Shown here: positions 7,369 through 15,420 of the stretch, piece after piece
Numbering within the stretch: the stretch's first letter is position 1
Layout of the letters: the number at the start of each line of letters is the position of its first letter
Assembly: GCA_035288045.1 (NCBI GenBank)
Contig: DATEBA010000044.1
Location: 1-33,149, forward strand
Reading direction: 5' to 3'
Origin: DATEBA01 sp035288045
Lineage (GTDB): Bacteria > Actinomycetota > UBA4738 > HRBIN12
Length of the DNA stretch: 33,149 bases
Translations under genes and position numbers: made by a program
Notes under the pieces: model-generated
The model's database searches: none
Seen by the model: only the letters and a program-made list of their open reading frames with translations
What the model was told of the DNA's origin: nothing

Positions 7369-8244
7369 ATGAGCGAAATCGCGCGCGAGATCGCGACCCA
7401 GCCGGAGTGCTGGAGGAAGGCCGCCGAGGCAGCTCCTACCCACGCCGACGCCCTCCCGACCCCGGGAGCTCGCGTCGCGGTCGTCGGCTGCGGGACCTCG
7501 TGGTTCGTGGCGCAGTCGTTCGGGGCGCTGCGCGAGGCGACCGGGCAGGGCGAGACCGACGCCTTCACCGCCTCGGAGATGCCTCCCGGCCGGGCCTACG
7601 ACCTCGTGCTCGTGATAACGCGCTCCGGCACGACCACCGAGGTGCTAAGACTCCTCGAGACCCTCGGCGGCTCCGCGACTACCGTCGTTACCGCCGTCGA
7701 CGGCTCCCCGGCCACCCGTTCGGCCGGGGCCACGATCACGCTCCCCTTCGCCGACGAACGCTCGGTGGTTCAGACGCGATCCGCGACCTCGGCGCTGGCG
7801 CTCCTGCGCGCGCACGTCGGCGGTGACCTCGAGCCCGCGATCGCCGATGCGGAGGCGGCGATCGCCGCTCCCCTGCCCGTCGATCCCGCGAGGTTCGATC
7901 ACTTCGTATCCCTTGGAAGGGGGTGGACGGTGGGGTTGGCGAACGAGGCGGCGCTCAAGCTCCGAGAGGCGGCGGGCGCGTGGGCGGAGTCCTACCCGGC
8001 GATGGAGTTCCGCCACGGGCCGATCAGCCTTGCCGGACCGCGCAGCCTCGTTTGGACCCTGGGGGCGCCCGACCCAGATCTCGACCGTGACGTGCGCGCG
8101 ACCGGTGCGTCCGTCCTAGGCGGCGAGCTCGACCCGATGGCCGAGCTCGTCCTCGTGCAGAGGACCGCGGTGGCCCTGGCGGAGGCCCGCGGTCTCGATC
8201 CCGACAAACCCCGCCATCTCTCCCGCTCGGTGGTGCTCTCGTGA
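7369..8244 (+). CDS. SIS domain sugar-phosphate isomerase/deaminase-like
   Basis: A 291-residue protein with two SIS domains, as in the isomerase half of GlmS and in AgaS. The first has VVGCGTSWFVAQSFG and VITRSGTTTEVL. The second has GRGWTVGLANEAALKLREAAG and the characteristic AMEFRHGPISL. There is no glutaminase domain. Family members isomerise or deaminate amino-sugar phosphates or related ketose/aldose phosphates. Being divergent from a DeoR regulator and ahead of a sugar ABC transporter, it is likely the first intracellular step for the imported sugar after phosphorylation. Start at ATG 7369 (SEIAREIATQP), chosen for homology shape and the leaderless promoter. Confidence 0.88.
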   Translation: MSEIAREIATQPECWRKAAEAAPTHADALPTPGARVAVVGCGTSWFVAQSFGALREATGQGETDAFTASEMPPGRAYDLVLVITRSGTTTEVLRLLETLGGSATTVVTAVDGSPATRSAGATITLPFADERSVVQTRSATSALALLRAHVGGDLEPAIADAEAAIAAPLPVDPARFDHFVSLGRGWTVGLANEAALKLREAAGAWAESYPAMEFRHGPISLAGPRSLVWTLGAPDPDLDRDVRATGASVLGGELDPMAELVLVQRTAVALAEARGLDPDKPRHLSRSVVLS

Positions 8245-8245
8245 G

Positions 8246-8280
8246 CCGTGGCGGATCCCCCACGGGAGGTGTCCTGACAC
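8246..8280. repeat. Two small inverted repeats between isomerase and binding-protein genes
   Basis: CCGTGG (8246-8251) pairs with CCACGG (8260-8265), and GTGTC (8269-8273) pairs with GACAC (8276-8280). They sit between the isomerase stop and the binding-protein start and could tune read-through or bind a regulator. Short repeats like these also occur by chance. Confidence 0.25.
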
Positions 8281-8317
8281 GAAGAGCGGACGGGGAAAAG
8301 CTAGACACGACGCGATG

Positions 8318-8324
8318 AAAGGAG
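8318..8324 (+). promoter_or_regulatory. Ribosome binding site deciding the binding-protein start
   Basis: AAAGGAG ends five bases before the ATG at 8330. The in-frame ATG at 8315 lies directly in front of it and so cannot use it. Confidence 0.7.
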
Positions 8325-8329
8325 CGGTC

Positions 8330-9649
8330 ATGGCGCGACGCGTGACAGCGGTCCGATGGTCCACCCTCGCGGTAGTGGTCATGCTGGTCGCAGGATCGTG
8401 CACCTTCGGCCCGGAGGAAGGCGGAGGCGATGTTGAGCCCGGCGGGCCCATCAAGGTCCGCGTGTGGACCCACCAGAACAGGTCGTTCAACCGTGGGCTG
8501 AATGCGCTGGCTGATGAGTACACGCAGGATCACCCGGAAGTGACGTTCGAGTTCGAGACGTTCGACTACGAGACGTACATCCAGACCCTGCAGACGGCGC
8601 TCCCGGCCGGGACGGAAGCCGACATCCTGCAGATGTTCGGGACGTGGACCTGCAGCTACGCGGACAACCTGGCACCCGTGCCGACGGAGGTGGCGCCGCT
8701 ACCCGACGTCGAGGACGCGTTCTTCGCTGCCCCGCTCGGGGGATACATCTGTGACGATACGCTCTACGGCTTCCCGCAGGAGTTCAACATCGAGTACGGG
8801 GCCACACTCGTGAACACGGGGATCGCCGAGGCCGCCGGAGTCGACGTTGCGGCCGGGTGGGACTCGTGGGATGCCTTCCGCGCGGACGCGGTCGCGATGA
8901 CGAACGTCCAGGACGGCGCCATCACCCGAGCCGGGTACCACTTCACGGCGGCCGACGGGCTCTCCTACTCGTTCTTCTCGCTCATCCTGCAGGGTGGAGG
9001 TCAGTTCCTCGGCGAGGACGGCACGTCGTTCACGATCGACACGCCCGAGGGTAGAGAGGCGCTCGAGCTGCTGATGTCCTTCGTGGAGGCAGGGGCGATC
9101 GACCCGGTGCTCTTCAACGACGAGTCCAACTGGGTCGGCGACTGCTACTTCGAGGAAGCGTGCGCGATGGGCCTCGTGGGTCCATGGGTGGTTCCGGAAT
9201 ACGCCGGCGACTTCCCCGAGGTTGCCGAGAAGACGGTGTACGTCCCGCTGCCCACGCTGAGCGGTTCGCCCGACTTCGTCGCTGATTCGGGATGGGGCCT
9301 GACCGTGTCCAAAGGGAGCGCCGCTGCCGACGCGGCCTGGGACTTCATCTCCTTCGTGACCCTGGACGCGGAGAACGCCGCGGAGTGGAACGCCGCGTCG
9401 GGCACGCTACCCGCGTTGAGGGAGAACGCCGAGGGAAGCGCGCGTGATGTGTTGGTTGCCGAGTTCCCGCACTTCGAGCCGTGGTTCCCGCTGCTGGAGA
9501 GCGGCCACTACGTCGGGAATCTGCCGGACCGGGACCTGCTGTGGTACGACATCGCCTACCCCCACCTCCTCAACGCCCTTCAGGGAGCGGAGAGCATCGA
9601 CGATGCGCTGCAGGCGATGGAGAGGGAAGCGAACGAGTCCTTCGGATAG
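8330..9649 (+). CDS. Sugar ABC transporter substrate-binding lipoprotein
   Basis: A 439-residue family 1 extracellular solute-binding protein. The N-terminus is a signal peptide (basic MARRVTAVR, hydrophobic STLAVVVMLVAG) ending at a cysteine in AGSC that is probably lipidated, although the lipobox is loose. The mature part begins IKVRVWTHQNRSFNRGLNALADEY, has the family's FETFDYETYIQTLQTAL, and later GPWVVPEY and SGWGLTVSKGS. It should deliver a sugar or oligosaccharide to the two permeases that follow. The ATG at 8330 is preferred because AAAGGAG lies at 8318-8324; an ATG at 8315 would overlap that site. Confidence 0.93.
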   Translation: MARRVTAVRWSTLAVVVMLVAGSCTFGPEEGGGDVEPGGPIKVRVWTHQNRSFNRGLNALADEYTQDHPEVTFEFETFDYETYIQTLQTALPAGTEADILQMFGTWTCSYADNLAPVPTEVAPLPDVEDAFFAAPLGGYICDDTLYGFPQEFNIEYGATLVNTGIAEAAGVDVAAGWDSWDAFRADAVAMTNVQDGAITRAGYHFTAADGLSYSFFSLILQGGGQFLGEDGTSFTIDTPEGREALELLMSFVEAGAIDPVLFNDESNWVGDCYFEEACAMGLVGPWVVPEYAGDFPEVAEKTVYVPLPTLSGSPDFVADSGWGLTVSKGSAAADAAWDFISFVTLDAENAAEWNAASGTLPALRENAEGSARDVLVAEFPHFEPWFPLLESGHYVGNLPDRDLLWYDIAYPHLLNALQGAESIDDALQAMEREANESFG

Positions 9650-10649
9650 GAGCCGCCCAGCCATCGACGTCGGGACGAAGCGCCGCTGGTTCGGCGGGCG
9701 TGAAGGCGCCCAGAAGCGGTTCGTCGCCGCGGTGATCACGCCGGCCGCCCTCTACATGGCGGCGCTCTCGCTGCTCCCGATCATCTGGGCCGCCGCGCTC
9801 GCCTTCTTCGAGTTCAGCCCCCGTCGCACCGGCGGCCCCATCCTGGGGCTCGGGGCGGAGAACCCGTTCGTCGGGCTCGACCACTTCCGCGCGATGCTCG
9901 ACTTCTCGGAGCAGGCGCCGCTCAACGTCAGACAGTTCCATACGGCCGTCAAGGTCACGTTGATCTTCGCGTTCCTTGTCCTCCCCCTCAACCTGGCGAT
10001 CACGCTCCCGCTGGCGGCGATGATCGACTCGGTCCACGATCGGCTGAAAGTGGTCTTCAGGACGATCTTCTTCCTTCCCGTCCTCACCTCCGCGGTCGGC
10101 GTCGCCATCATCTGGGGCTTCGTCCTGCACCCGCAGCGCGGCCTCCTGAACGGCCTCATCTCGAAGATCACGGGTAAGGTCACGGTCATCGCCTGGATCA
10201 CCGACCCGAACTTCCTTTTCTTCGGGATCCCGGTTGCCCTGCTCGCGATCATCGTGGCCTACCTGTGGCAGGACATCGGCTACAACCTCGTGATCTTCAT
10301 CGCCGCCCATCAGGCGATCCCGCAGTCGGTGAAAGACGCGGCGCTGGTCGACGGGGCAAGCGCCTGGCAGAGGTTCCGCTACATCACCTTGCCGCTGCTC
10401 AAGCCGACGATCCTGCTCGCATCGGTCCTCACGATGATCTCCTCGTTCCAGGTGTTCGACCTGTTCCAGGTCATGACCGACGGCGGCCCCCACGACCAGA
10501 CGCGGGCCCTCTCGCTGGACATCTACCAGAACGCCTTCCGCTTCCAGCGTATGGGATGGGCCGCCGCCGTATCCGTGGTGCTGTTCGTGCTGGTGTTCGT
10601 GATCTCGCTCGTGCAGACCAGGTTCCTGCGGTCCCAGTGGGAATACTGA
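9603..10649 (+). CDS. Sugar ABC transporter permease, MalF/UgpA type (start uncertain)
   Basis: A binding-protein-dependent permease of about 330-348 residues with six hydrophobic segments. The EAA loop reads KDAALVDGASAWQRFRYITLPLLKP, the contact site for the ATPase. Homologous-looking sequence begins around KRRWFGGREGAQKRFVAAVITPAAL. No ATG, GTG or TTG lies just ahead of it. The nearest ATG is 9603, inside the binding-protein gene and without a clear ribosome binding site. An AGGAG at 9648-9652 precedes an ATC codon at 9663, a rare start. A GTG near 9732 would remove the cytoplasmic N-terminus. The stop is one base ahead of the next permease gene. Confidence 0.9.
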   Translation: MRCRRWRGKRTSPSDRSRPAIDVGTKRRWFGGREGAQKRFVAAVITPAALYMAALSLLPIIWAAALAFFEFSPRRTGGPILGLGAENPFVGLDHFRAMLDFSEQAPLNVRQFHTAVKVTLIFAFLVLPLNLAITLPLAAMIDSVHDRLKVVFRTIFFLPVLTSAVGVAIIWGFVLHPQRGLLNGLISKITGKVTVIAWITDPNFLFFGIPVALLAIIVAYLWQDIGYNLVIFIAAHQAIPQSVKDAALVDGASAWQRFRYITLPLLKPTILLASVLTMISSFQVFDLFQVMTDGGPHDQTRALSLDIYQNAFRFQRMGWAAAVSVVLFVLVFVISLVQTRFLRSQWEY

Positions 10650-10650
10650 G

Positions 10651-11550
10651 ATGGCGACCACCCTCAAGCGATCACACGAGACCGAGCGGGATCCTCGGCG
10701 CGGCGCCAGCCGACCCCTCCGACCGTCGCGCCGGAAACTCGCACGGGTGTGCCTCTACTTGGTGCTCGGGCTACTCGGCATCATCGCGGCGATCCCGTTC
10801 GTGTGGATGATCCTCGCCTCGTTCAAGTCTGGAGCGGAGATCCGAGAGATCCCACCGACGTTCTGGCCCCGGGACGCCTCCCTCGGGAACTACGAGACGA
10901 TCCTCAACGACCCGGAGCTCCCGCTGACGCTCTTCTATCGCAACTCCCTCTTCGTGGCGGTGATGAACGTGCTCGCCACGTTGTTCACCGCTTCGCTGCT
11001 CGGCTACGTCTTCGCGAAGTACACGTTCCCCGGGAGACAGGCGTTCTTCTGGTTCATCCTCGCCACGATGATGATTCCGGCCCAGGTGACGATGATCCCC
11101 GGTTACCTGATCCTCGTTCAGCTCGGCCTGCTCAACAACCTATGGGGCCTGATCCTCCCGTCCCTGATCGATGCGTTCGCCGTCTTCCTGATGCGCCAGT
11201 TCATCGTGTCCATACCCAACGACGAGATCCACTCGGCACGCGTCGACGGCGCATCCGAATGGCGGATCTACCGGTCGGTCGTGCTCCCGCAGCTCAAACC
11301 GGCGCTGGCCACGCTCGGAATGTTGACGTTCATGTTCCACTGGAACGCCTACCTGTGGCCGCTGATCGTCCTCACCGAGCAGAGCAAGAGGACGCTTCCG
11401 ATCATCCTCACCTGGTACTCGGGGCAGCACGACGCGCAGCCCAACCTGGTGATGGCCGCCTCGGTCTTGATGGTGATCCCCGTGCTGATCGTCTTCGCCC
11501 TCTCGCAGAAGTGGATCGTCCGCGGTCTCACCCTCACGGGAGCGAGATGA
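10651..11550 (+). CDS. Sugar ABC transporter permease, MalG/UgpE type
   Basis: A 299-residue partner permease with six hydrophobic segments after a basic, proline-rich N-terminus (about residues 1-30). The first helix holds LGLLGIIAAIPFVWMILASFKSG, typical of MalG-type proteins, and the EAA loop reads HSARVDGASEWRIYRSVVLPQLKP. With the upstream permease it forms the membrane channel for the sugar bound by the lipoprotein. No ATPase follows; the MalK-type gene lies 1.8 kb further on the other strand and probably energises the system. The start is one base after the upstream stop, so translation is coupled. Confidence 0.94.
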   Translation: MATTLKRSHETERDPRRGASRPLRPSRRKLARVCLYLVLGLLGIIAAIPFVWMILASFKSGAEIREIPPTFWPRDASLGNYETILNDPELPLTLFYRNSLFVAVMNVLATLFTASLLGYVFAKYTFPGRQAFFWFILATMMIPAQVTMIPGYLILVQLGLLNNLWGLILPSLIDAFAVFLMRQFIVSIPNDEIHSARVDGASEWRIYRSVVLPQLKPALATLGMLTFMFHWNAYLWPLIVLTEQSKRTLPIILTWYSGQHDAQPNLVMAASVLMVIPVLIVFALSQKWIVRGLTLTGAR

Positions 11551-11638
11551 TCGCCCCGAACGCGGCGCTCTCGGCGTCCGTCCCCTGCCGGTCGTGACGC
11601 TCGCCGCGTGCGACGCTCGAGGGGAAGGGGCCAAGACC

Positions 11639-11656
11639 GACGGGCTCGAGCCCGTC
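11639..11656. promoter_or_regulatory. Perfect 18-bp palindrome, possible operator
   Basis: GACGGGCTCGAGCCCGTC is exactly self-complementary and lies in the 128-base gap between the permease and DUF2723 genes. The absence of a loop and of a following T-run argues for a dimeric protein binding site (for example a LacI-type operator with a central CG) rather than an intrinsic terminator. A hairpin role is still possible. Confidence 0.45.
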
Positions 11657-11678
11657 CCTCCGGAGATCAAGGCCCAGC

Positions 11679-13343
11679 GTGATGATCGGCCACGTCTCCT
11701 CGCCAGCCGTTGAGGTCGGAGGATCGCCCGCACGGACGGGTGCTGGCCTCGACCGGGTCGACGCCGTCGTTGCCGGGCTCGTCGCCCTCGCGACGTTCTT
11801 CCTGTACCTGAGGACCCTGGCGCCCGGCCTCCTGATCGACGACAGCGGCGAGTTCCAGACCATGACCCGGCTGTTGGGCCACACCCACCCCACCGGGTAC
11901 GAGGTGTACACGGTCGTCGGCAGGGCCTTCGCGGCGATCCCCATCGGTGAGTTCACGAGCCGGGTCTCCGCGTTCTCGGCGTTCATGGGCGGGGTCACCG
12001 TCGCCCTGCTCTACTTCCTGGCCCGGCTGCTCCGGGCGCCGAAGGTGATCGCGGTCGTCCCCGCGTTGGCCATCGCTGCGTCCCCGACGTTCTGGTCCCA
12101 GGCGATCATCGCCGAGGTGTACACACCTGCGGCGGCGCTCGGCACGCTCGTGCTCGTGGCGGTCCTTCTCTGGTACCAGAGGTTGCGACCACGTTGGCTC
12201 ATCGTGGCCGGCGTGGCCGGCGGGATGAGCCTCGGCGTGCACTTCACGATCGGGCTGTACCTGCCCGCCGTGGCGGTGTTCCTCCTGCTCGCGGCGCGAC
12301 GCCACTGCGGCGGCGTGATCTCCGTCGCCGCCGCACGCGCCGTGTGGCTTCCCGCGATGGTTGGCGCGACGGCGGGGGTCGCGACGGCACTCGCCGCCTT
12401 CGTCGCGGTGGACGTCTCCGATCCTCCGTCGCAGTACTTCGACGCCGTCGTCGCTCCGTCGCATTCGGCCTGGGGTCTCGAGCCGAGCCGGATCGACGGC
12501 CCGTTGGACAGGCTCCGCTTCGACTGGACCGCCCGCCAGTTCAGGTCGTTGATGTTCAGAGATCCAATGAACCTGATGTCCGAGCGTTTCGCGGAGTTCC
12601 GAACGACGCTGCCGACCGAGGTGGCGCTGCCCCTGCTCGGTCTCGCCGCAATCGGTGCCCTATGGCTGCTGCGGCGGGAAGGGCGAGTCGCCGCGCTCGT
12701 GCTCGTCGCCCTCGCGACCCACCTGCTGTACGCCTTCAGCTACGACATCGGGGGGCTCATCTACGTCTTCTACGTACCCGCGTACCTGCTGATCGCCCTC
12801 CTCGCTTCGGTTGGAATGAGCGCCGTTGCCCGGGTCGTGGCGAGGATCCCGGTGCCGGGGGTGACACGAATGATCGCAGCGGCCATCGTCGCCGTCGCCG
12901 CTCTTCTCGTCGGCGTCCTCCCGATCGCACGTCAGAACCTGTCCCAGGCCCTTGCCGGCGAGGTCCCGCCCTTCGAGTACGAGGGCTACCCGTACGACGA
13001 CTATGTGGCGACGACCTTGCACCCCGCGCTCACGGCGACGGTTGCGGAGCTCCCCGAGGACGCGATCGTCTTCACGGACTGGGAGCTGCTCTACCCGTAC
13101 GTCTACGTGGCCCACGTGGAGATGGGCAGGACGGACCTGATGTTCCACGAGACGTATGCTGCTGACGATCTGGATGGGCTGGCCGCCTCGGTCGTCGACT
13201 ACATCAGGGAGCAGAGCGCGACGAGACCCGTGCTGGTCTCCGAGCGCCTCTCCGAGCTGAGCGCGGCTGGGTTCTCGTACGTCCCGGTGCGTGTCGGTCC
13301 GACGAGCCTGTTGAAGGTGGTCCCGCGACCGATGGGCGAGTGA
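11679..13343 (+). CDS. DUF2723 family membrane protein (glycosyltransferase-like)
   Basis: A 554-residue integral membrane protein. The N-terminal block with TLAPGLLIDDSGEFQTM and LGHTHPTGYEVYTVVGR (about residues 45-85) is diagnostic of DUF2723. That family is related to GT-C protein O-mannosyltransferases (TMEM260 in animals), and its DSGE acidic loop resembles the catalytic aspartate region. About ten hydrophobic segments follow to near residue 420. The last about 130 residues are a soluble, presumably exported, domain. It may transfer sugars from a lipid carrier to proteins or lipids; the bacterial role is not established. Two tandem starts, GTG 11679 and ATG 11682, are equivalent, and no strong ribosome binding site is seen. 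It ends 9 bases from the convergent ATPase gene. Confidence 0.82.
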   Translation: MMIGHVSSPAVEVGGSPARTGAGLDRVDAVVAGLVALATFFLYLRTLAPGLLIDDSGEFQTMTRLLGHTHPTGYEVYTVVGRAFAAIPIGEFTSRVSAFSAFMGGVTVALLYFLARLLRAPKVIAVVPALAIAASPTFWSQAIIAEVYTPAAALGTLVLVAVLLWYQRLRPRWLIVAGVAGGMSLGVHFTIGLYLPAVAVFLLLAARRHCGGVISVAAARAVWLPAMVGATAGVATALAAFVAVDVSDPPSQYFDAVVAPSHSAWGLEPSRIDGPLDRLRFDWTARQFRSLMFRDPMNLMSERFAEFRTTLPTEVALPLLGLAAIGALWLLRREGRVAALVLVALATHLLYAFSYDIGGLIYVFYVPAYLLIALLASVGMSAVARVVARIPVPGVTRMIAAAIVAVAALLVGVLPIARQNLSQALAGEVPPFEYEGYPYDDYVATTLHPALTATVAELPEDAIVFTDWELLYPYVYVAHVEMGRTDLMFHETYAADDLDGLAASVVDYIREQSATRPVLVSERLSELSAAGFSYVPVRVGPTSLLKVVPRPMGE

Positions 13344-13352
13344 CTGTCGGTG

Positions 13353-14558
13353 TCACGCTCCACGGATCGCGAGGCCATCCTCGGGATCGAAGAAGTGCAG
13401 TCGCGAGGTGTCCACGGCGAGCTCCATCTGCTGGCCCTCGCGCGCCCCGGTCCGGGGGTCCAATCTGGCGACGAAGATCGACTGCCGCTGCTGCGCGAGG
13501 TCTTCGAGATCCTCGCTCGTGCCGAGGTCCCGAGCGAGCTCCTTCGTGTCCTCAGTTAGCACGGGCGGAGCGTCCACCGAGAAGTAGGCGAGGACCTCCG
13601 AGCCCAGCGCCTCACGTAGATCGACCCTCGTTGCGAGGCGGCGCTCCGGAGGCGCGCCCGCAGCGATGCTCACGTCCTCGATGTCCTCGGGGCGGATGCC
13701 CACGACGACCCTCCTGCCCGCGTACCGCCCGAGCGTCGGACGCTCCCCGATCGCCTCCGGGTCGATCTCGAGTCGGTGGGATCCGAACCCGACGTAGAGG
13801 CTGCCGTCGTCGCGGGTAAGGCTCGCCTCCACCATGTTCATCGCCGGGGATCCGATGAAGCCCGCCACGAAGAGATTGACGGGACGGTCGTAGAGGATCT
13901 GCGGCGCGTCCACCTGCTGGAGGTGCCCCTTCTTGATCACCGCGACCCGGTCTCCCATGGTCATGGCCTCGGTCTGATCGTGAGTCACGTAGATCGTGGT
14001 GACCCCGAGGTCCGCCTGGATCCGGGCGATCTCGGCGCGCATCTGGACGCGGAGCTTCGCGTCCAGGTTCGAGAGCGGCTCGTCCATCAGGAACGCCTGG
14101 GGCTCTCGCACGATGGCCCGGCCCATCGCCACACGCTGCCGCTGTCCACCAGAAAGGCTCTTGGGCTTCCGTTGGAGGAACTCCATCATCCCGAGGATCC
14201 GCGCCGCATCTTTCACGCGGCGCTCGATCTCGCGCCTGCCCATCTTCCGGATCTTCAAAGCGAAGGCCATGTTGTCGTACACGGACATGTGCGGATACAG
14301 GGCGTAGTTCTGGAAGACCATCGCGACATCTCGGTCCTTGGGTGGGAGCCCGTTCACCACGCGGTCCCCGATCCTCACCGTGCCGCGTGTGATGTCCTCG
14401 AGACCGGCGACCATCCGCAGGCCGGTTGTCTTGCCGCACCCCGACGGTCCAACGAGCACCATGAACTCGCCGTCGTCGATCTGAAGGTCCAGATCGACGA
14501 CCGCCTCCGTGCCGTCCGGGAAAATCTTGGTTACGCCGTCGAGCGTGATCCCTGCCAT
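13353..14558 (-). CDS. ugpC: ABC transporter ATP-binding protein, MalK/UgpC type
   Basis: A 401-residue ATPase for sugar uptake. Walker A is GPSGCGKTT, the signature LSGGQRQRVAMGRA, Walker B AFLMDEPLSNLD, and the switch histidine is in YVTHDQTEAMTMGDR. A C-terminal regulatory TOBE/OB region of about 130 residues contains GIRPEDIEDV, as in MalK, UgpC and MsmK. Such ATPases often serve several sugar importers, which suits its separate location. It probably drives the two permeases at 9.6-11.5 kb. The ATG at 14558 has AGGA a few bases upstream and gives the usual MAGITLDGVTKIFPDG start; a GTG at 14570 is an alternative. The symbol describes the type, not a proven substrate. Confidence 0.93.
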   Translation of the reverse strand: MAGITLDGVTKIFPDGTEAVVDLDLQIDDGEFMVLVGPSGCGKTTGLRMVAGLEDITRGTVRIGDRVVNGLPPKDRDVAMVFQNYALYPHMSVYDNMAFALKIRKMGRREIERRVKDAARILGMMEFLQRKPKSLSGGQRQRVAMGRAIVREPQAFLMDEPLSNLDAKLRVQMRAEIARIQADLGVTTIYVTHDQTEAMTMGDRVAVIKKGHLQQVDAPQILYDRPVNLFVAGFIGSPAMNMVEASLTRDDGSLYVGFGSHRLEIDPEAIGERPTLGRYAGRRVVVGIRPEDIEDVSIAAGAPPERRLATRVDLREALGSEVLAYFSVDAPPVLTEDTKELARDLGTSEDLEDLAQQRQSIFVARLDPRTGAREGQQMELAVDTSRLHFFDPEDGLAIRGA

Positions 14559-14669
14559 AGCATCCTGCACCTATCCCACGATGACAGCGTTCCGTGGGGT
14601 CGGCGACGATCTTAGGGAGCTCAGGGTTCCGCGGCAACGCAGCCACTGCGGCTGGCCACTCGCCGCTGA

Positions 14670-14675
14670 TAGGCT
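14670..14675 (+). promoter_or_regulatory. -10-like TAGGCT, leaderless start of ABC exporter
   Basis: TAGGCT ends ten bases before the GTG at 14686. No Shine-Dalgarno lies between. Confidence 0.4.
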
Positions 14676-14685
14676 CCCGGGCGCA

Positions 14686-15420
14686 GTGAGCGAGCTGCCC
14701 GCGGTCGAGGCGGAGGGCCTGGTCAGGACGTTCGGAAAGGTCCGGGCGCTGGACGGGCTCGATCTCTCGATCCAGTCGGGCGAGATCCTCGGGCTCGTAG
14801 GGCCGAACGGTTCCGGCAAGACCACGTTCATCCGCGTCGTTGCGGGTCTGCTCAAGCCGACCGCCGGGCGCGTCACGGTGCTAGGCGAGGTGCCGCCCAG
14901 TCGGCGCATCGCCGCCGACGTCGGCTACATGACGCAGGCGTCGGCCCTCTACGACGACCTGCCGCTTGCGGACAACATCGTGTTCTTCGGCCGGCTCTTC
15001 GGGATGACGAAAGCGGACGCCAGGAAGCGCGCGGCCGAGCTCGCCGAGCTAGTCGCCCTGACGGAGAAGTTCCAGACCCGCGTCCGCGATCTCTCCGGAG
15101 GCATGCGCCAGCGGACGAACCTCGCGTGCGCGCTCGTTCACCGTCCGCGGCTCCTCCTGCTGGATGAGCCGACCGTCGGCGTCGACCCAGTGCTCCGGCG
15201 CGCGCTCTGGGACCACTTCGCGGAGCTGAACGCCGGCGGTACGACGATGCTAGTCACCACCCATGTGATGGAGGAGGCGGAGCGCTGCCGCCGGGTCGCG
15301 ATGATCGCGTCGGGACGCGCGATCGCCGTAGGCACCCCGGACGAGCTCCGCGGCAGGACGAACGCCGCGACGCTCGAGGACGCCTACCTCTCCTTCAGCG
15401 ACCTGGACGGCGTCGCGTGA
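14686..15420 (+). CDS. ABC transporter ATP-binding protein (ABC-2 exporter)
   Basis: A 244-residue ATPase of the drug/polymer exporter type. Walker A GPNGSGKTT is at about residues 39-47, the signature is DLSGGMRQRTNLACAL, Walker B is LLLLDEPTVGVDP, and the switch histidine is in VTTHVMEEAERC. It lacks the long C-terminal domain of sugar-import ATPases. The stop overlaps the start of the ABC-2 permease (GTGA), so the two form one exporter. The GTG at 14686 (SELPAVEAEGLVRTFG) is preferred over in-frame codons further upstream, which would overlap the divergent ugpC-type gene. The substrate is unknown. Confidence 0.92.
   Translation: MSELPAVEAEGLVRTFGKVRALDGLDLSIQSGEILGLVGPNGSGKTTFIRVVAGLLKPTAGRVTVLGEVPPSRRIAADVGYMTQASALYDDLPLADNIVFFGRLFGMTKADARKRAAELAELVALTEKFQTRVRDLSGGMRQRTNLACALVHRPRLLLLDEPTVGVDPVLRRALWDHFAELNAGGTTMLVTTHVMEEAERCRRVAMIASGRAIAVGTPDELRGRTNAATLEDAYLSFSDLDGVA

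Noticed and set aside
9570..10667. Long minus-strand open frame opposite the MalF-type permease
   Set aside because: Composition is dominated by Arg, Glu, Asp and Gly, there is no recognisable domain, and the plus strand encodes a clear permease.
11667..12464. Minus-strand open frame opposite DUF2723
   Set aside because: Charged low-complexity translation without motif; the DUF2723 frame on the plus strand is convincing.
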